Below are positions 54,992 through 63,757 of a stretch of DNA of 64,000 nucleotides, piece after piece. The stretch is from Salegentibacter holothuriorum (GTDB lineage Bacteria; Bacteroidota; Bacteroidia; Flavobacteriales; Flavobacteriaceae). Position 1 is the first letter of the stretch, and the number at the start of each line of letters is the position of its first letter. The position numbers and the translations under genes were made by a program. The notes beneath the pieces were generated by a model that had not been told where the DNA came from, did no database searches, and saw only the letters and a program-made list of their open reading frames with translations. The stretch lies in the NCBI RefSeq assembly GCF_900168045.1, contig NZ_FUYY01000002.1:558001-622000 (forward strand), given 5' to 3'.

Positions 54992-55659
54992 TAAAAAAGC
55001 TATTCAAATTTATCCTGAAACTGATTAGTGTTTTAGTCCTATTTTCCATTTTTATGGTCTTACTATATAAATGGCTTCCGGTGCCGTTCACCCCTTTAAT
55101 GGCCATTCGCTATTTTGAGAATCCCGAAGAGGAAATTCAACACACCTGGGTGCCGCGGCAAGATATTTCCCGGCATTTGCAATTGGGCGTAATTGCCAGC
55201 GAAGATCAAAACTTTGTAAAACATAGTGGTTTTGATATTGAGGCTATAGAAAAGGCTATTGAGGATAATCAGAAAGGAAAGCGAGTTCGGGGTGCCAGTA
55301 CAATTTCCCAGCAAACCGCAAAAAATGTGTTTTTATGGCCGGGGAGAAATTGGTTGAGAAAAGGCCTGGAGGTTTATTTTACTTTTTTGATTGAAACTTT
55401 TTGGAGTAAAGAACGAATTTTAGAGGTTTACCTGAATAGTATAGAAATGGGAAGCGGAGTTTATGGTGCTGAGGCCGCAGCGCAACATTGGTTTAATAAG
55501 TCGGCTGCAAATCTTTCGGTTTATGAAGCCGCAGCGATTGCGGCTATTTTACCAAATCCCGGGGAATACAGGGCAAATCCGGCTAGTAATTATATAAATC
55601 AAAGAATAAACTGGATTGTAAGGCAAATGCAGAATTATGGAAGATTTACTTTGGAATAA
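54988..55659 (+). CDS. mtgA: Monofunctional peptidoglycan transglycosylase
   Basis: Polymerises lipid II into glycan strands at the inner membrane. The 223-residue protein has one N-terminal membrane helix (about 8-28) and a GT51 domain: catalytic Glu in VIASEDQNFVKHSGFD, then RGASTISQQTAKNVFLWPGR and ERILEVYLNSIEMGSGVYG. No penicillin-binding transpeptidase domain follows, so it is the monofunctional form. It overlaps the upstream FAD oxidoreductase gene by four bases. Confidence 0.94.
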   Translation: MIKKLFKFILKLISVLVLFSIFMVLLYKWLPVPFTPLMAIRYFENPEEEIQHTWVPRQDISRHLQLGVIASEDQNFVKHSGFDIEAIEKAIEDNQKGKRVRGASTISQQTAKNVFLWPGRNWLRKGLEVYFTFLIETFWSKERILEVYLNSIEMGSGVYGAEAAAQHWFNKSAANLSVYEAAAIAAILPNPGEYRANPASNYINQRINWIVRQMQNYGRFTLE

Positions 55660-55681
55660 ATTTTCAATAATCTCATTTATC

Positions 55682-55757
55682 GTCAATCTGAATTTATTTC
55701 AGATTCTAATACATTGGGTTTACTAACATCTTAGATCCTGAAATAAATTCAGGATGA
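55682..55757. repeat. Pair of short hairpin repeats in opposite orientation
   Basis: GTCAATCTGAATTTATTTCA with GATTCTAATACAT (55682-55713) is followed by the inverse form (55725-55757, whose reverse strand reads GTCATCCTGAATTTATTTCA). The two together make a large imperfect palindrome after mtgA and probably act as a transcription end signal. Confidence 0.7.
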
Positions 55758-55798
55758 CCACCGTAAAAACTATTTGTCGCTTTTAGCTAAAAAAACTT

Positions 55799-56251
55799 AT
55801 GAATTCAATAAAAGAGAAACTTTTTAAGGCTTGCGAAGCCTATTTAGAAGAGCGTATACAGCGTATTGAGGGTTCTTTGGCAGGGCTTGAAGATGACCTG
55901 GGAAATGAAACCAAAAGCAGTGCAGGCGATAAATATGAAACCGGCCGGGAAATGATAAACCTGGAAATAAATAAACTGGCGGAGCAACTGCAGCAATTCA
56001 AAAGCCTAAAAAATACACTGAATGTTGCAAAAAGTAGAACTAACAATGGTTCTGCACAATTGGGAACTGCGGTAAAGACCAATATGGCTAACTATTTTAT
56101 CGCGATTCCGGCAAATCGTATTATTATAGATGGCGATGAATATTTTGCCATTGGCGCCAATTCCCCTATCGCGCAATTATTGCTTCATAAAAAAGCCGGA
56201 GAAGAAATTACATTTAATGGAAAATCAACTGAAATTCTTGAAGTGTTTTAA
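55799..56251 (+). CDS. GreA/GreB-like transcription factor
   Basis: A 150-residue protein with an N-terminal coiled coil (about 10-80, including ERIQRIEGSLAGLEDDLG and EINKLAEQLQQFKSLK) and a small C-terminal globular part (FIAIPANRIIIDGDEYFAIG, SPIAQLLLHKKAGEEI) that resembles the GreA/GreB FKBP-like C-terminal domain. It would bind RNA polymerase near the secondary channel. The acidic pair at the tip of the coiled coil is DD in LEDDLGNE, compatible with transcript-cleavage stimulation. Such proteins are often mis-labelled 3-oxoacyl-ACP synthase in this phylum. Single gene between repeats. Confidence 0.7.
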   Translation: MNSIKEKLFKACEAYLEERIQRIEGSLAGLEDDLGNETKSSAGDKYETGREMINLEINKLAEQLQQFKSLKNTLNVAKSRTNNGSAQLGTAVKTNMANYFIAIPANRIIIDGDEYFAIGANSPIAQLLLHKKAGEEITFNGKSTEILEVF

Positions 56252-56295
56252 ATTACAAATACTTAGCCACGAATTCACGAATATTCTATAAAATC

Positions 56296-56540
56296 GCGCC
56301 CCTACTTTCATAGGAGGGGAATGAATTCAGCGCAGCTGAAGAAAGGGGTGGTTGACGACAATAAAACAATTCGTCATTGCGAAGAAGGCACGACTGAAGC
56401 AATCTGCACAACTGAAACTCTCATTGAAAAGATTACCGCGCTCCTTCGTTGCTCGTAATGACGATATTAAAGAAGGAAAAAGTAAGGAAACAAGTTCAAA
56501 CCCCTTCGGTCTGCGGAAACCTCCCCTTGAAAAAATGGCG
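56296..56540. repeat. Diverged, opposite-orientation relative of the 241-bp repeat element
   Basis: The left end GCGCCCCTACTTTCATAGGA continues into GGGGAATGAATTCAGCGCAG and GAAAGGGGTGGTT, which is the reverse of the right end of the inverted-repeat element in the 10.7-11.3 kb array. The right end CAAACCCCTTCGGTCTGCGG with ACCTCCCCTTGAAAA is the reverse of its left end. The middle differs and holds a separate nested repeat. So this is the same family in the other direction, about 45 kb away. Confidence 0.8.
56372..56463. repeat. 92-bp palindromic repeat nested in the larger element
   Basis: CGTCATTGCGAAGAAGGCAC at the left and, on the other strand, CGTCATTACGAGCAACGAAG at the right form long imperfect arms. 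It includes GAAGCAATCTGC. This type of CGTCATTGCGA hairpin repeat is widespread between bacterial genes. It lies between the two ends of the larger element. Confidence 0.75.
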
Positions 56541-56650
56541 TTTATCCCTGGATAGTAGGCCTGGTTTTTTGCGCCATAATTTTCTATCTAACGGCTAATG
56601 ACTACAGTCTATCGACTAGAATTATTCGTGTATTCGTGGCGAAGATTAAA

Positions 56651-57619
56651 TTACTTTAACCTGGCTTCAATTAATTTCTTTGAAACTTTGAGATTTATCT
56701 TTTTACCTTCTTTTAATTCCTGTGAATGATTAAAATACACAGTTTTTCCGTTTAAACTGGCTTCAATTAACCAGATTTCGCCTTTAAACCATGATGTTTT
56801 TATTGATGCTGCTATGCCTGAATTTTTGGAAAGCTTTATTTCTTCAGGATAAAGAATCACTTTTTTACGGCTGTTTTCGCCTTCAACTAGATCCTTTAGC
56901 ATAAATTCATTTACATCGCCAAAAAGGGAAGCCACATATTTATTCGGCGGATTTTCATATAATTCCTGCGGCGAATTTTCAGCATAGATTTTAGCATTTT
57001 TCAGGACGATGGTTTTATCGGCAAAAGAAAGCGCATCAGTACTATCGTGGGTAGCAACTATACAGGCAATGTTATGTTCTTTTAAGTAAGCGAAGAGTCT
57101 TCGGCGTAAATTATTTTTTCTAAAATGGTCTATATGGCTAAAAGGCTCGTCCAGTAAAAGCAATTCGGGTTGCTTGGCCAGCGCCCGTGCCAAAGCTACT
57201 CGCTGTTGTTGACCGCCGCTTAAAAGTTTCGCTTTTTTATCGGCAAGCTCTGTCATTTCAACTACTTCCAGCAATTCTTTTATACGCTTCTTCTTTTTCT
57301 GGGGATATTGATTGCTGAGGTATTTCCCAATATTATCGGCTACGCTTAAGGGTAACATTAGATCGAAATCTTGTGCCAGGTATTTGAAGGAGGGTTCTCC
57401 CGGAACCAGGTTAAAATTTGGGCCTAATAATTCCTTTTCTCCCCAAAAAATATTTCCATCAGTGTGAAGTAAGCCGTAAATAAGTCTAAGTAATGTGCTT
57501 TTTCCGCAGCCACTTTCTCCAATCACCGAGAGGTTTTCTCCTTTTTTAAGCTCAAAACCAATGTTCTTTAAAACCGGTTGTTCAGCATAGGCAAAGGAGA
57601 CATTTTTGAGTTTCAGCAT
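56651..57619 (-). CDS. ABC transporter ATP-binding protein, orphan
   Basis: A 322-residue cytoplasmic ATPase. The nucleotide-binding domain (about 1-225) has Walker A GESGCGKSTLLRL, signature LSGGQQQRVALARAL, Walker B LLLLDEPFSHID and the switch His in VATHDSTDALSF. A C-terminal extension of about 95 residues (VNEFMLKDLVEGENSRKKVI, then ILYPEEIKLS and IWLIEASLNGKTVYF) looks like a TOBE-type domain as in importer ATPases such as PotA or FbpC. No permease or binding protein is adjacent, so the transported substrate is open. Confidence 0.88.
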   Translation of the reverse strand: MLKLKNVSFAYAEQPVLKNIGFELKKGENLSVIGESGCGKSTLLRLIYGLLHTDGNIFWGEKELLGPNFNLVPGEPSFKYLAQDFDLMLPLSVADNIGKYLSNQYPQKKKKRIKELLEVVEMTELADKKAKLLSGGQQQRVALARALAKQPELLLLDEPFSHIDHFRKNNLRRRLFAYLKEHNIACIVATHDSTDALSFADKTIVLKNAKIYAENSPQELYENPPNKYVASLFGDVNEFMLKDLVEGENSRKKVILYPEEIKLSKNSGIAASIKTSWFKGEIWLIEASLNGKTVYFNHSQELKEGKKINLKVSKKLIEARLK

Positions 57620-57673
57620 AAAATTGATTTGTACTTAACAAGATAATCTTTTCAGCCTTTCTTGCCAAAGAAA

Positions 57674-58723
57674 CTATACATCGTCGTAATCTACCTTTAG
57701 TTTTGGAGTGAGCGGTTGTGCCTGGCAGGTAAGAATTAAGCCTTCTTCGATCTCTTCATCGGTTAGAATCTGATTTTTACGCATTTCGGCTTTTCCTTCT
57801 GTAATTCTTGCAATACAACTACTGCAAATCCCACCCTGGCAGGAATAAGGTACATCAAGATCGTGCTCTAACGCGGCGTCCAATACTGTTTCTTTAGTGT
57901 CCATAGAGAAAGTAGTTTCTTCGTCGTCTACCATTATGGTAAGTTCGGTTTGGCCTTCTACGTTGGTTTCTATCGTACCGGTATCTTCAGAAGTAAAGAG
58001 TTCGTAAAGAATTTTATCCTCAGTAACTCCGTTTTCTTTTAGGACATCACTTACCTGGTTGATCATTTCCTCTGGCCCGCAAAGGTAAAAAGCATCAAAA
58101 GCGTGATCTTTAAATTTATTTTTAACTATAAAATTCACCGTACTGGTTTCAATTCTTCCAAAGTGAGAATTATCTTCTCTTGTGCGGCTGTAAACAAATT
58201 CAATAAAAAGTCTGTCGGCGAATTTAGCTTGGAGGTCAAGTAATTCCTTAAAGAAGATGGTTTCTTCTGGAGATTTATTTCCGTAAGTAAGTACAAACCT
58301 ACTTTTGGGTTCTTCGGCTAAAACCGTTTTTATAATAGAAAGTACTGGTGTAATTCCGCTTCCCGCGGCAAAGGCTGCATAAGTCCTGGCTTCACCGGTA
58401 GGTTTTAATATAAACTTACCTTCTGGTGGGTGAACTTCCAGGATGTCTCCTGCATTAAGCTTGTTATTAGCGATTACCGAGAATTTTCCGCCTTCTACTT
58501 CTTTCACGGTCACTTTAAATTCATCTGAATTTGGTGCCGAACAAAGAGAGTAAGCGCGTCTTAATTCTTCATCGCCTACTTTTGTTTTTATCGTGATATA
58601 TTGACCCGCGTCAAACTTAAACTCTTCTTTTAAGTTTTCTGGGATATTAAAAGACAAGCTTACTGCCTGTGGGGTTTCCCTAATTACTTCTTTTATCTCT
58701 AAAGGAAAAAACGTACTCATCAA
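57674..58723 (-). CDS. PaaE-like NAD(P)H:ferredoxin-type oxidoreductase
   Basis: A 349-residue flavoprotein-ferredoxin chimera. The FAD domain (about 1-105) has RRAYSLCSAPN, the NAD(P) domain has AAGSGITPVLSII and FYLCGPEEMI, and the C-terminal plant-type ferredoxin (about 260-349) has CQGGICSSCIARI with a last Cys in LILTCQAQPL. This is the PaaE/PaaK layout, which feeds electrons to phenylacetyl-CoA epoxidase. No other paa genes are in the window, so it may serve another oxygenase. Two Met codons start it. TATTTTTG on the minus strand (58738-58745) is a possible -7 element. Confidence 0.86.
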   Translation of the reverse strand: MMSTFFPLEIKEVIRETPQAVSLSFNIPENLKEEFKFDAGQYITIKTKVGDEELRRAYSLCSAPNSDEFKVTVKEVEGGKFSVIANNKLNAGDILEVHPPEGKFILKPTGEARTYAAFAAGSGITPVLSIIKTVLAEEPKSRFVLTYGNKSPEETIFFKELLDLQAKFADRLFIEFVYSRTREDNSHFGRIETSTVNFIVKNKFKDHAFDAFYLCGPEEMINQVSDVLKENGVTEDKILYELFTSEDTGTIETNVEGQTELTIMVDDEETTFSMDTKETVLDAALEHDLDVPYSCQGGICSSCIARITEGKAEMRKNQILTDEEIEEGLILTCQAQPLTPKLKVDYDDV

Positions 58724-58915
58724 AAATTTATTTTTTGCAAAAATACAAAGTATGTGAAATTAAAGAGTGTAACAAATGCCTAAATTTCTATACTTGTAAG
58801 ATAAGCGATATTGAAAATATTAATATGAACAATATATTAATCTAAATACGCCTTGATTTTTGGGGAGTGCCCTAAGCTTTTTTTAATCCCGATTAGCGGG
58901 TAAACTTTTAAAATT

Positions 58916-60400
58916 ATGTTTCAACGGTTTTTATGGTTAGAGTGGAAGTCTTTTTTTCGTTCTGCTAGCCTTGGAAAAAGTATTGGACTAAAAATCCTGC
59001 TAATTTTCCTGGCCTTATATTTTTCGGTCGCTTTTCTTGCTTTGGGAATTGGACTCTATCCTTTATTACAGGAATATTTTCCTAATCAGGATCCATTGCA
59101 ACTAGTAAACAGGTTTGTATTATTATGGCTGGTGTTTGAGCTTGGGTTTAGATTTTTTTTACAAACCTTGCCGGTCCTGGATATAAAACCACTCTTAAAT
59201 TTACCTATTGCAAGACGAAAAGCAGTGAATTTTGTTTTGAGCAAATCTATATACTCCTTCTTTAATTTTCTGCCGTTATTTATTATAATTCCCTTCGGAA
59301 TTTTCTGCATTTTTAAGGCTGAATATGGAACCTGGAACCTTATAGGCTGGATGCTTGCTATGATAGCCATTACACAATGTGTGAATTTCCTGAATTTTAT
59401 TATTAAAAAGAAATTCACCGATGATTTAAAAGCATTAATTCCTGTGATCCTTACTGTTGTTGTGTTGGCAGCTCTGGAATATTTTAAGATTTTTGAAATT
59501 AGTTTCTGGTTTGGGAAAATGTTGGATTTCCTTGTTTTAAATCCTTATTTGGCTGTTATTCCTATTATCCTTACTGTAGTTTTGTTTAAATGGAATCAAT
59601 ATAACCTGGAAAGTAAATTTTATCTGGATGCCGGTTTAAAAGAAAAACAAAAGGATGCTGACACCAGGGATTTTGGATGGACTAAAAAATTTGGAGCGCT
59701 GGCACCCTTCCTTCAGCAGGACATAAAATTGATTTGGAGAAACAAAAGGCCAAAAACAACAATTTATATGTCTTTTATTCTACTGGGATATGGGATGTTC
59801 TTTTATCCTAACGAGGCTTACCAACAATTTGAAGCTTTCTATGTTTTTGTAGGCATATTTATGACCGGTATTTTTATGATCAATTTTGGGCAGTTTGTAC
59901 CTTCCTGGGATGCTTCATATTATCCTCTAATCATGTCGCAAAATATTCCTGTAAAAGATTACCTGTCTTCTAAAGCTTTGTTGCTTAGCTTTAGTGTGAT
60001 TATACTGGCTATTCTCACTACACCTTATATCTATTTTGGCTGGAATATTTTATTGATAAATATGGTAGCTGCTTTGTATAATATTGGTGTAAATGTTCCT
60101 GTTTTACTATATGCAGGATCCTTTAATAAGAAAAAAATAGACCTGGATAAAAGTCCGTTTATGAACTACCAGGGCACAGGGGCCGCGCAATGGTTGGTTT
60201 CTATTCCGTTAATGGTTGTGCCGGTTTTAATTTTCTGGCTTTTAGAATTCTTTATAGGTTTTGAAGCCGCTGTAATTGGGCTTGCAAGCTTGGGAGTGCT
60301 TGGGCTTCTTTTACGCGCAAACTTGATGGAATACATTTCGGGAATTTACCGAAAAAGAAAATACGTGATGATTAATGGTTTTAAACAAACCGGCGAATAA
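58916..60400 (+). CDS. DUF5687 membrane protein, probable ABC permease
   Basis: A 494-residue polytopic inner-membrane protein with about ten to twelve hydrophobic segments, of the DUF5687 family found in Bacteroidota. The opening MFQRFLWLEWKSFFRSASLG with a membrane helix and a mid-protein LAPFLQQDIKLIWRNKRPKT repeat of the W-K/R-N pattern are shared with ABC-2-type exporter permeases. The ATP-binding gene begins 12 bp downstream, so together they look like an exporter. The substrate is unknown. Confidence 0.82.
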   Translation: MFQRFLWLEWKSFFRSASLGKSIGLKILLIFLALYFSVAFLALGIGLYPLLQEYFPNQDPLQLVNRFVLLWLVFELGFRFFLQTLPVLDIKPLLNLPIARRKAVNFVLSKSIYSFFNFLPLFIIIPFGIFCIFKAEYGTWNLIGWMLAMIAITQCVNFLNFIIKKKFTDDLKALIPVILTVVVLAALEYFKIFEISFWFGKMLDFLVLNPYLAVIPIILTVVLFKWNQYNLESKFYLDAGLKEKQKDADTRDFGWTKKFGALAPFLQQDIKLIWRNKRPKTTIYMSFILLGYGMFFYPNEAYQQFEAFYVFVGIFMTGIFMINFGQFVPSWDASYYPLIMSQNIPVKDYLSSKALLLSFSVIILAILTTPYIYFGWNILLINMVAALYNIGVNVPVLLYAGSFNKKKIDLDKSPFMNYQGTGAAQWLVSIPLMVVPVLIFWLLEFFIGFEAAVIGLASLGVLGLLLRANLMEYISGIYRKRKYVMINGFKQTGE

Positions 60401-60412
60401 AATTTTATAATT

Positions 60413-61141
60413 ATGATAACAGCTACAAACCTTAGTAAAATATACGGCGGAACAAAAGTTCTAAACATTGATCATTTGGATATCCCAACGGGAGAGAGCT
60501 TTGGCCTGGTGGGAAATAATGGAGCCGGGAAAACTACCTTTTTTAGCCTTTTGTTGGATTTAATACAGCCTACTACCGGTAACATTTTTAATCACGAAAT
60601 CACAGTGAGTCAAAGCGAAGATTGGAAGCCTTTTACTTCTTCTTTTATAGATGAAAGTTTTCTTATAGGATATTTAACACCTGAAGAGTATTTTTATTTT
60701 GTGGGCGAATTACGTGGGGCTAATAAAGCTGATATCGATTCGTTTTTAGCCAATTTCGAAGATTTTTTCCACGGAGAAATTTTGGGTCGAAGAAAATATT
60801 TACGCGATCTCTCTAAAGGAAATCAGAAAAAAGTAGGTATTGTAGCTGCCTTAATAGGAAGTCCGAAAGTGGTGATCTTAGATGAACCTTTTGCCAATTT
60901 AGATCCTACCACGCAAATTCGCTTAAAAAAAATTATAAAAGAACTTACCGAAAACAGGGAAACTACCTTGCTAATTTCCAGCCACGATCTTATTCATGTA
61001 ACCGAAGTTTGTGAGCGCATTGTAGTTTTAGATAAAGGTGAGCCGATTAAGGATATTAAAACCTCTCAAGCTACTTTAAGTGAATTAGAGCGCTATTTTT
61101 CTGGTGAAATAGAAGCAACTCAGGCTGAAGAACTATCTTAA
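60413..61141 (+). CDS. ABC transporter ATP-binding protein (partner of DUF5687)
   Basis: A 242-residue cytoplasmic ATPase with Walker A VGNNGAGKTTFFSLL, an ABC signature in degenerate form (LSKGNQKKVGIVAALIG; LSGGQ becomes LSKGN), Walker B VVILDEPFANLD and the switch His in LLISSHDLIHV. The small size and the LSKGN variant are usual for ATPases of ABC-2-type exporters. It is 12 bp after the DUF5687 gene. The product probably powers export of a lipid, peptide or drug; this is not determined. Confidence 0.9.
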   Translation: MITATNLSKIYGGTKVLNIDHLDIPTGESFGLVGNNGAGKTTFFSLLLDLIQPTTGNIFNHEITVSQSEDWKPFTSSFIDESFLIGYLTPEEYFYFVGELRGANKADIDSFLANFEDFFHGEILGRRKYLRDLSKGNQKKVGIVAALIGSPKVVILDEPFANLDPTTQIRLKKIIKELTENRETTLLISSHDLIHVTEVCERIVVLDKGEPIKDIKTSQATLSELERYFSGEIEATQAEELS

Positions 61142-61146
61142 ATGCG

Positions 61147-61176
61147 TTTGCATTTGTAAAAAGAAGCGTATTTTTG
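61147..61176 (+). promoter_or_regulatory. Predicted sprE promoter (TTTG-N18-TATTTTTG)
   Basis: TTTG at 61147-61150, an 18-base spacer and TATTTTTG at 61169-61176 match the Bacteroidota consensus well. Transcription would start near 61183, giving a leader of about 45 bases before the proposed TTG start. Confidence 0.65.
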
Positions 61177-61228
61177 CACACTAAACTTTCTGATTTTTAG
61201 TTATAAAGCCATCGAGAACCGGTTGATT

Positions 61229-63739
61229 TTGAATACAATTACCAAACTTATTTTACTATTACTCCTGGTAGCGAGTATCGCTGGCTGTTCCCGTAAAAAG
61301 AACACCTTTGTAAACCGAAACTGGCACGCAGTTACTACAGAGTATAATACGTTGTACAACGGTAATCTTGGCCTGGAACAGGGAAAGGAAGAGCTTAACC
61401 AAAACTACGCCGATAATTACTGGGATATTCTACCCATTGAGCGTATGCAAATTGATGAAAACATTGTTTTGCCTGACAGTATTCGAAATCAGAATTTTGG
61501 CTATGCCGAAGAAAAAGCGGTAAAAGCCATTCAGCGTCACTCGATGTTGATAGAAGGAAAAGAAAGAAACCCACAAATAGATGAAGCTTACTTATTACTT
61601 GGAAAAGCCCGGTATTTCGATCAGCGTTTTATTCCGGCCTTAGAAGCTTTTAATTATATCTTAAGACGTTATCCTGCCAGTAATAATATTATTCATGCCC
61701 GTGTTTGGCGAGAAAAAACGCATATGCGACTGGAGAATAATCGTCTGGCCATCAATAACCTTAAAAAAGTGCTGAATCTGGAGTATCTTGAAGAACAGGA
61801 TATTGCCGATGCCAGCGCAACAATGGCTCAGGCCTATATTAACCTTCGGCATTTAGACAGTGCTTTGGTCCCGCTAAGTAATGCTGCAGAGTTTACCGGT
61901 AAAAATGAAGAAAAAGGCCGTTATTTTTATATACTGGGTCAGCTTTATAATCGTTTAGGGCAAACTGCCGAGGCAAATACTGCTTTTGATGCGGTTATTG
62001 AATTAAACAGAAAGTCTCCAAGGATTTATATGATCAATGCTTACGTTCAAAAGGCGCGTAATTTTGAATTAGGTCAGGGAAATAATTATGAATTGAGGGA
62101 AATGCTTCGGGATTTGGAAGAAGATCGCGAGAATAGACCGTTTTTAGATAAGATCTATTTTCAAATTGGCGAATATTATAATCGCTTAGATTCTACCGAA
62201 ACTGCAGTAGATTATTATAAAAAATCGCTAAGAGAACCCGCCAGCGATATTTACCTGCGTTCTATTAATTATGAGATTCTAGCGAATATAAATTTCGACC
62301 GAAGCAATTATGTATTGTCAAGTAAATATTTTGACAGTACCCTGGCAGAGATGGATCCTAAACTTAAGGAGTTTAGAACCATAAAGAAAAAAAGAGATAA
62401 TTTAGAAGATGTAATAAAATATGAAGGCGTGGCTTATAAGAATGATAGCATTCTGCGATTAAGCCAAATGACACCTGCGGCAAAATTAGATTATTTTAAA
62501 GATTATACTTCCGGTTTGCGGGCCCAGTTGGAAGCAGATGATGCTAAAGCGGTATTGCCTGCAACTCTGCCGGCAATAACTTCAGGGCAGCAAAATTCGG
62601 CGCGTACTTTTTATTTTTATAACGAAGCTAGAGTGCAACTGGGCAGGCAGGAATTTTTAAGTCAGTGGGGAGACCGCCCACTAGCCGATAACTGGCGTTG
62701 GGCAGAAGTGAATTTTGATAATGAAGATGCTGTAGCAGAAGAAGCGGGGCTTTCACAACAGGTTTTAGATAACGATCCAAGACTTGATCCTTATACCTAT
62801 ATAAATCAAATTCCGACCGATCTAGCGATTTTAGACTCCATAACCCGCGACAGGGATTTTGCGTATTATCAGTTAGGGATAATTTATAAAGAGAATTTTA
62901 GAGAATTTCAAATGGCTGAGGATAGACTGGAGGCTGTTTTAGAAATGTCTTTAGATGAGCGGCTCATTTTGCCTTCAATGTATAATCTATATCAGATTTA
63001 TCAAACCACAAATCAGAGTTTTAGAGCTGAAGAAATAAAGCAGGAAATCTTGGGGAATTACCCGGATTCTCGTTACGCTGCCTATATTTTAAACCCTGAA
63101 AGCATCCTGGAAGATGAGAATTCTCCTGAAGCAATTTATACCGAGCTTTATCGTGATTTTGAAACGCAAAATTTCAAGGAGGTGATTGCAGAAACCAATA
63201 GATATACTTCTGAATTTGCCGGAGATGCAATTGTTCCTAAACTAGAACTTCTAAAAGCCCAGGCTAGCGGTAGACTTTTAGGTTTGGAAGCTTATAAAAG
63301 CGCATTGAATCACGTGGCTTTAACTTATCCGCAAACACAGGAAGGAAAAAAGGCGCAGGAAATCTTAAATAAAACGATACCGCAGTTAAGTGGTTTGGAA
63401 TTTAATACCGATAGTCTTCAGCAAAATTACAAATTGCTTTATAAGTTTGAGATTTTAGAACAGGAAGCGGCTTTAGCTTTAAAAGAAAAAATAGAGACAG
63501 CAATTTCAGAAATTAAGTACGATCATCTTTCAGTTTCTATAGATGTTTATAGTCCGGAAGAGGTTTTTGTAATGGTACACGGCCTTAAAGATCTTAATAG
63601 AGCTAAAGGTTTTGCGGAATTGCTGGAGATAAATGAAGATTATTTAGTTGAAAAAGAATCAATTCAAATTTCAACAGAAAATTATAGAATCATCCAAATT
63701 CATAAGAATTTAGAAAAATATCCAAAACCAATCAAATAG
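61229..63739 (+). CDS. sprE: SprE/PorW-like TPR lipoprotein (type IX secretion/gliding)
   Basis: A lipoprotein of about 836 residues with TPR repeats. The lipobox Cys is at 20 (VASIAGCSRKK). NTFVNRNWHAVTTEYNTLYN and the DNYWDILPIERM segment are typical of SprE/PorW, and TPR-like units run through the middle (AYLLLGKARYFDQRFIPALE). SprE is needed for type IX secretion and gliding in Flavobacterium johnsoniae; PorW is its counterpart in Porphyromonas. No ATG precedes the signal peptide in frame; TTG at 61229 (or 61223) must be the start. A good promoter lies upstream. Eighteen bases separate it from atpZ. Confidence 0.85.
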   Translation: MNTITKLILLLLLVASIAGCSRKKNTFVNRNWHAVTTEYNTLYNGNLGLEQGKEELNQNYADNYWDILPIERMQIDENIVLPDSIRNQNFGYAEEKAVKAIQRHSMLIEGKERNPQIDEAYLLLGKARYFDQRFIPALEAFNYILRRYPASNNIIHARVWREKTHMRLENNRLAINNLKKVLNLEYLEEQDIADASATMAQAYINLRHLDSALVPLSNAAEFTGKNEEKGRYFYILGQLYNRLGQTAEANTAFDAVIELNRKSPRIYMINAYVQKARNFELGQGNNYELREMLRDLEEDRENRPFLDKIYFQIGEYYNRLDSTETAVDYYKKSLREPASDIYLRSINYEILANINFDRSNYVLSSKYFDSTLAEMDPKLKEFRTIKKKRDNLEDVIKYEGVAYKNDSILRLSQMTPAAKLDYFKDYTSGLRAQLEADDAKAVLPATLPAITSGQQNSARTFYFYNEARVQLGRQEFLSQWGDRPLADNWRWAEVNFDNEDAVAEEAGLSQQVLDNDPRLDPYTYINQIPTDLAILDSITRDRDFAYYQLGIIYKENFREFQMAEDRLEAVLEMSLDERLILPSMYNLYQIYQTTNQSFRAEEIKQEILGNYPDSRYAAYILNPESILEDENSPEAIYTELYRDFETQNFKEVIAETNRYTSEFAGDAIVPKLELLKAQASGRLLGLEAYKSALNHVALTYPQTQEGKKAQEILNKTIPQLSGLEFNTDSLQQNYKLLYKFEILEQEAALALKEKIETAISEIKYDHLSVSIDVYSPEEVFVMVHGLKDLNRAKGFAELLEINEDYLVEKESIQISTENYRIIQIHKNLEKYPKPIK

Positions 63740-63757
63740 GGTTTTTCAGCTTAAAAT

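Larger units (their letters stand above)
56252..56650. other. 399-bp gap, mostly a repeat element
   Basis: No gene. 56296-56540 is an inverted-repeat element with a second repeat nested inside (both listed). The flanks are AT-rich and contain ATTCACGAATATTCTATAA on one side and ATTCGTGTATTCGTGGCGAA on the other, which are themselves roughly similar to the ends next to the 241-bp array (for example TTCGTGTATTCGTGGCCAGC near 11330). Confidence 0.6.

Noticed and set aside
56352-56555. A 67-codon frame at 56.4 kb
   Set aside because: It lies wholly inside the inverted-repeat element and the nested palindrome.
57674-58723. Phenylacetate degradation operon
   Set aside because: Only a PaaE-like reductase is present; no paaABCD or other pathway genes are nearby.
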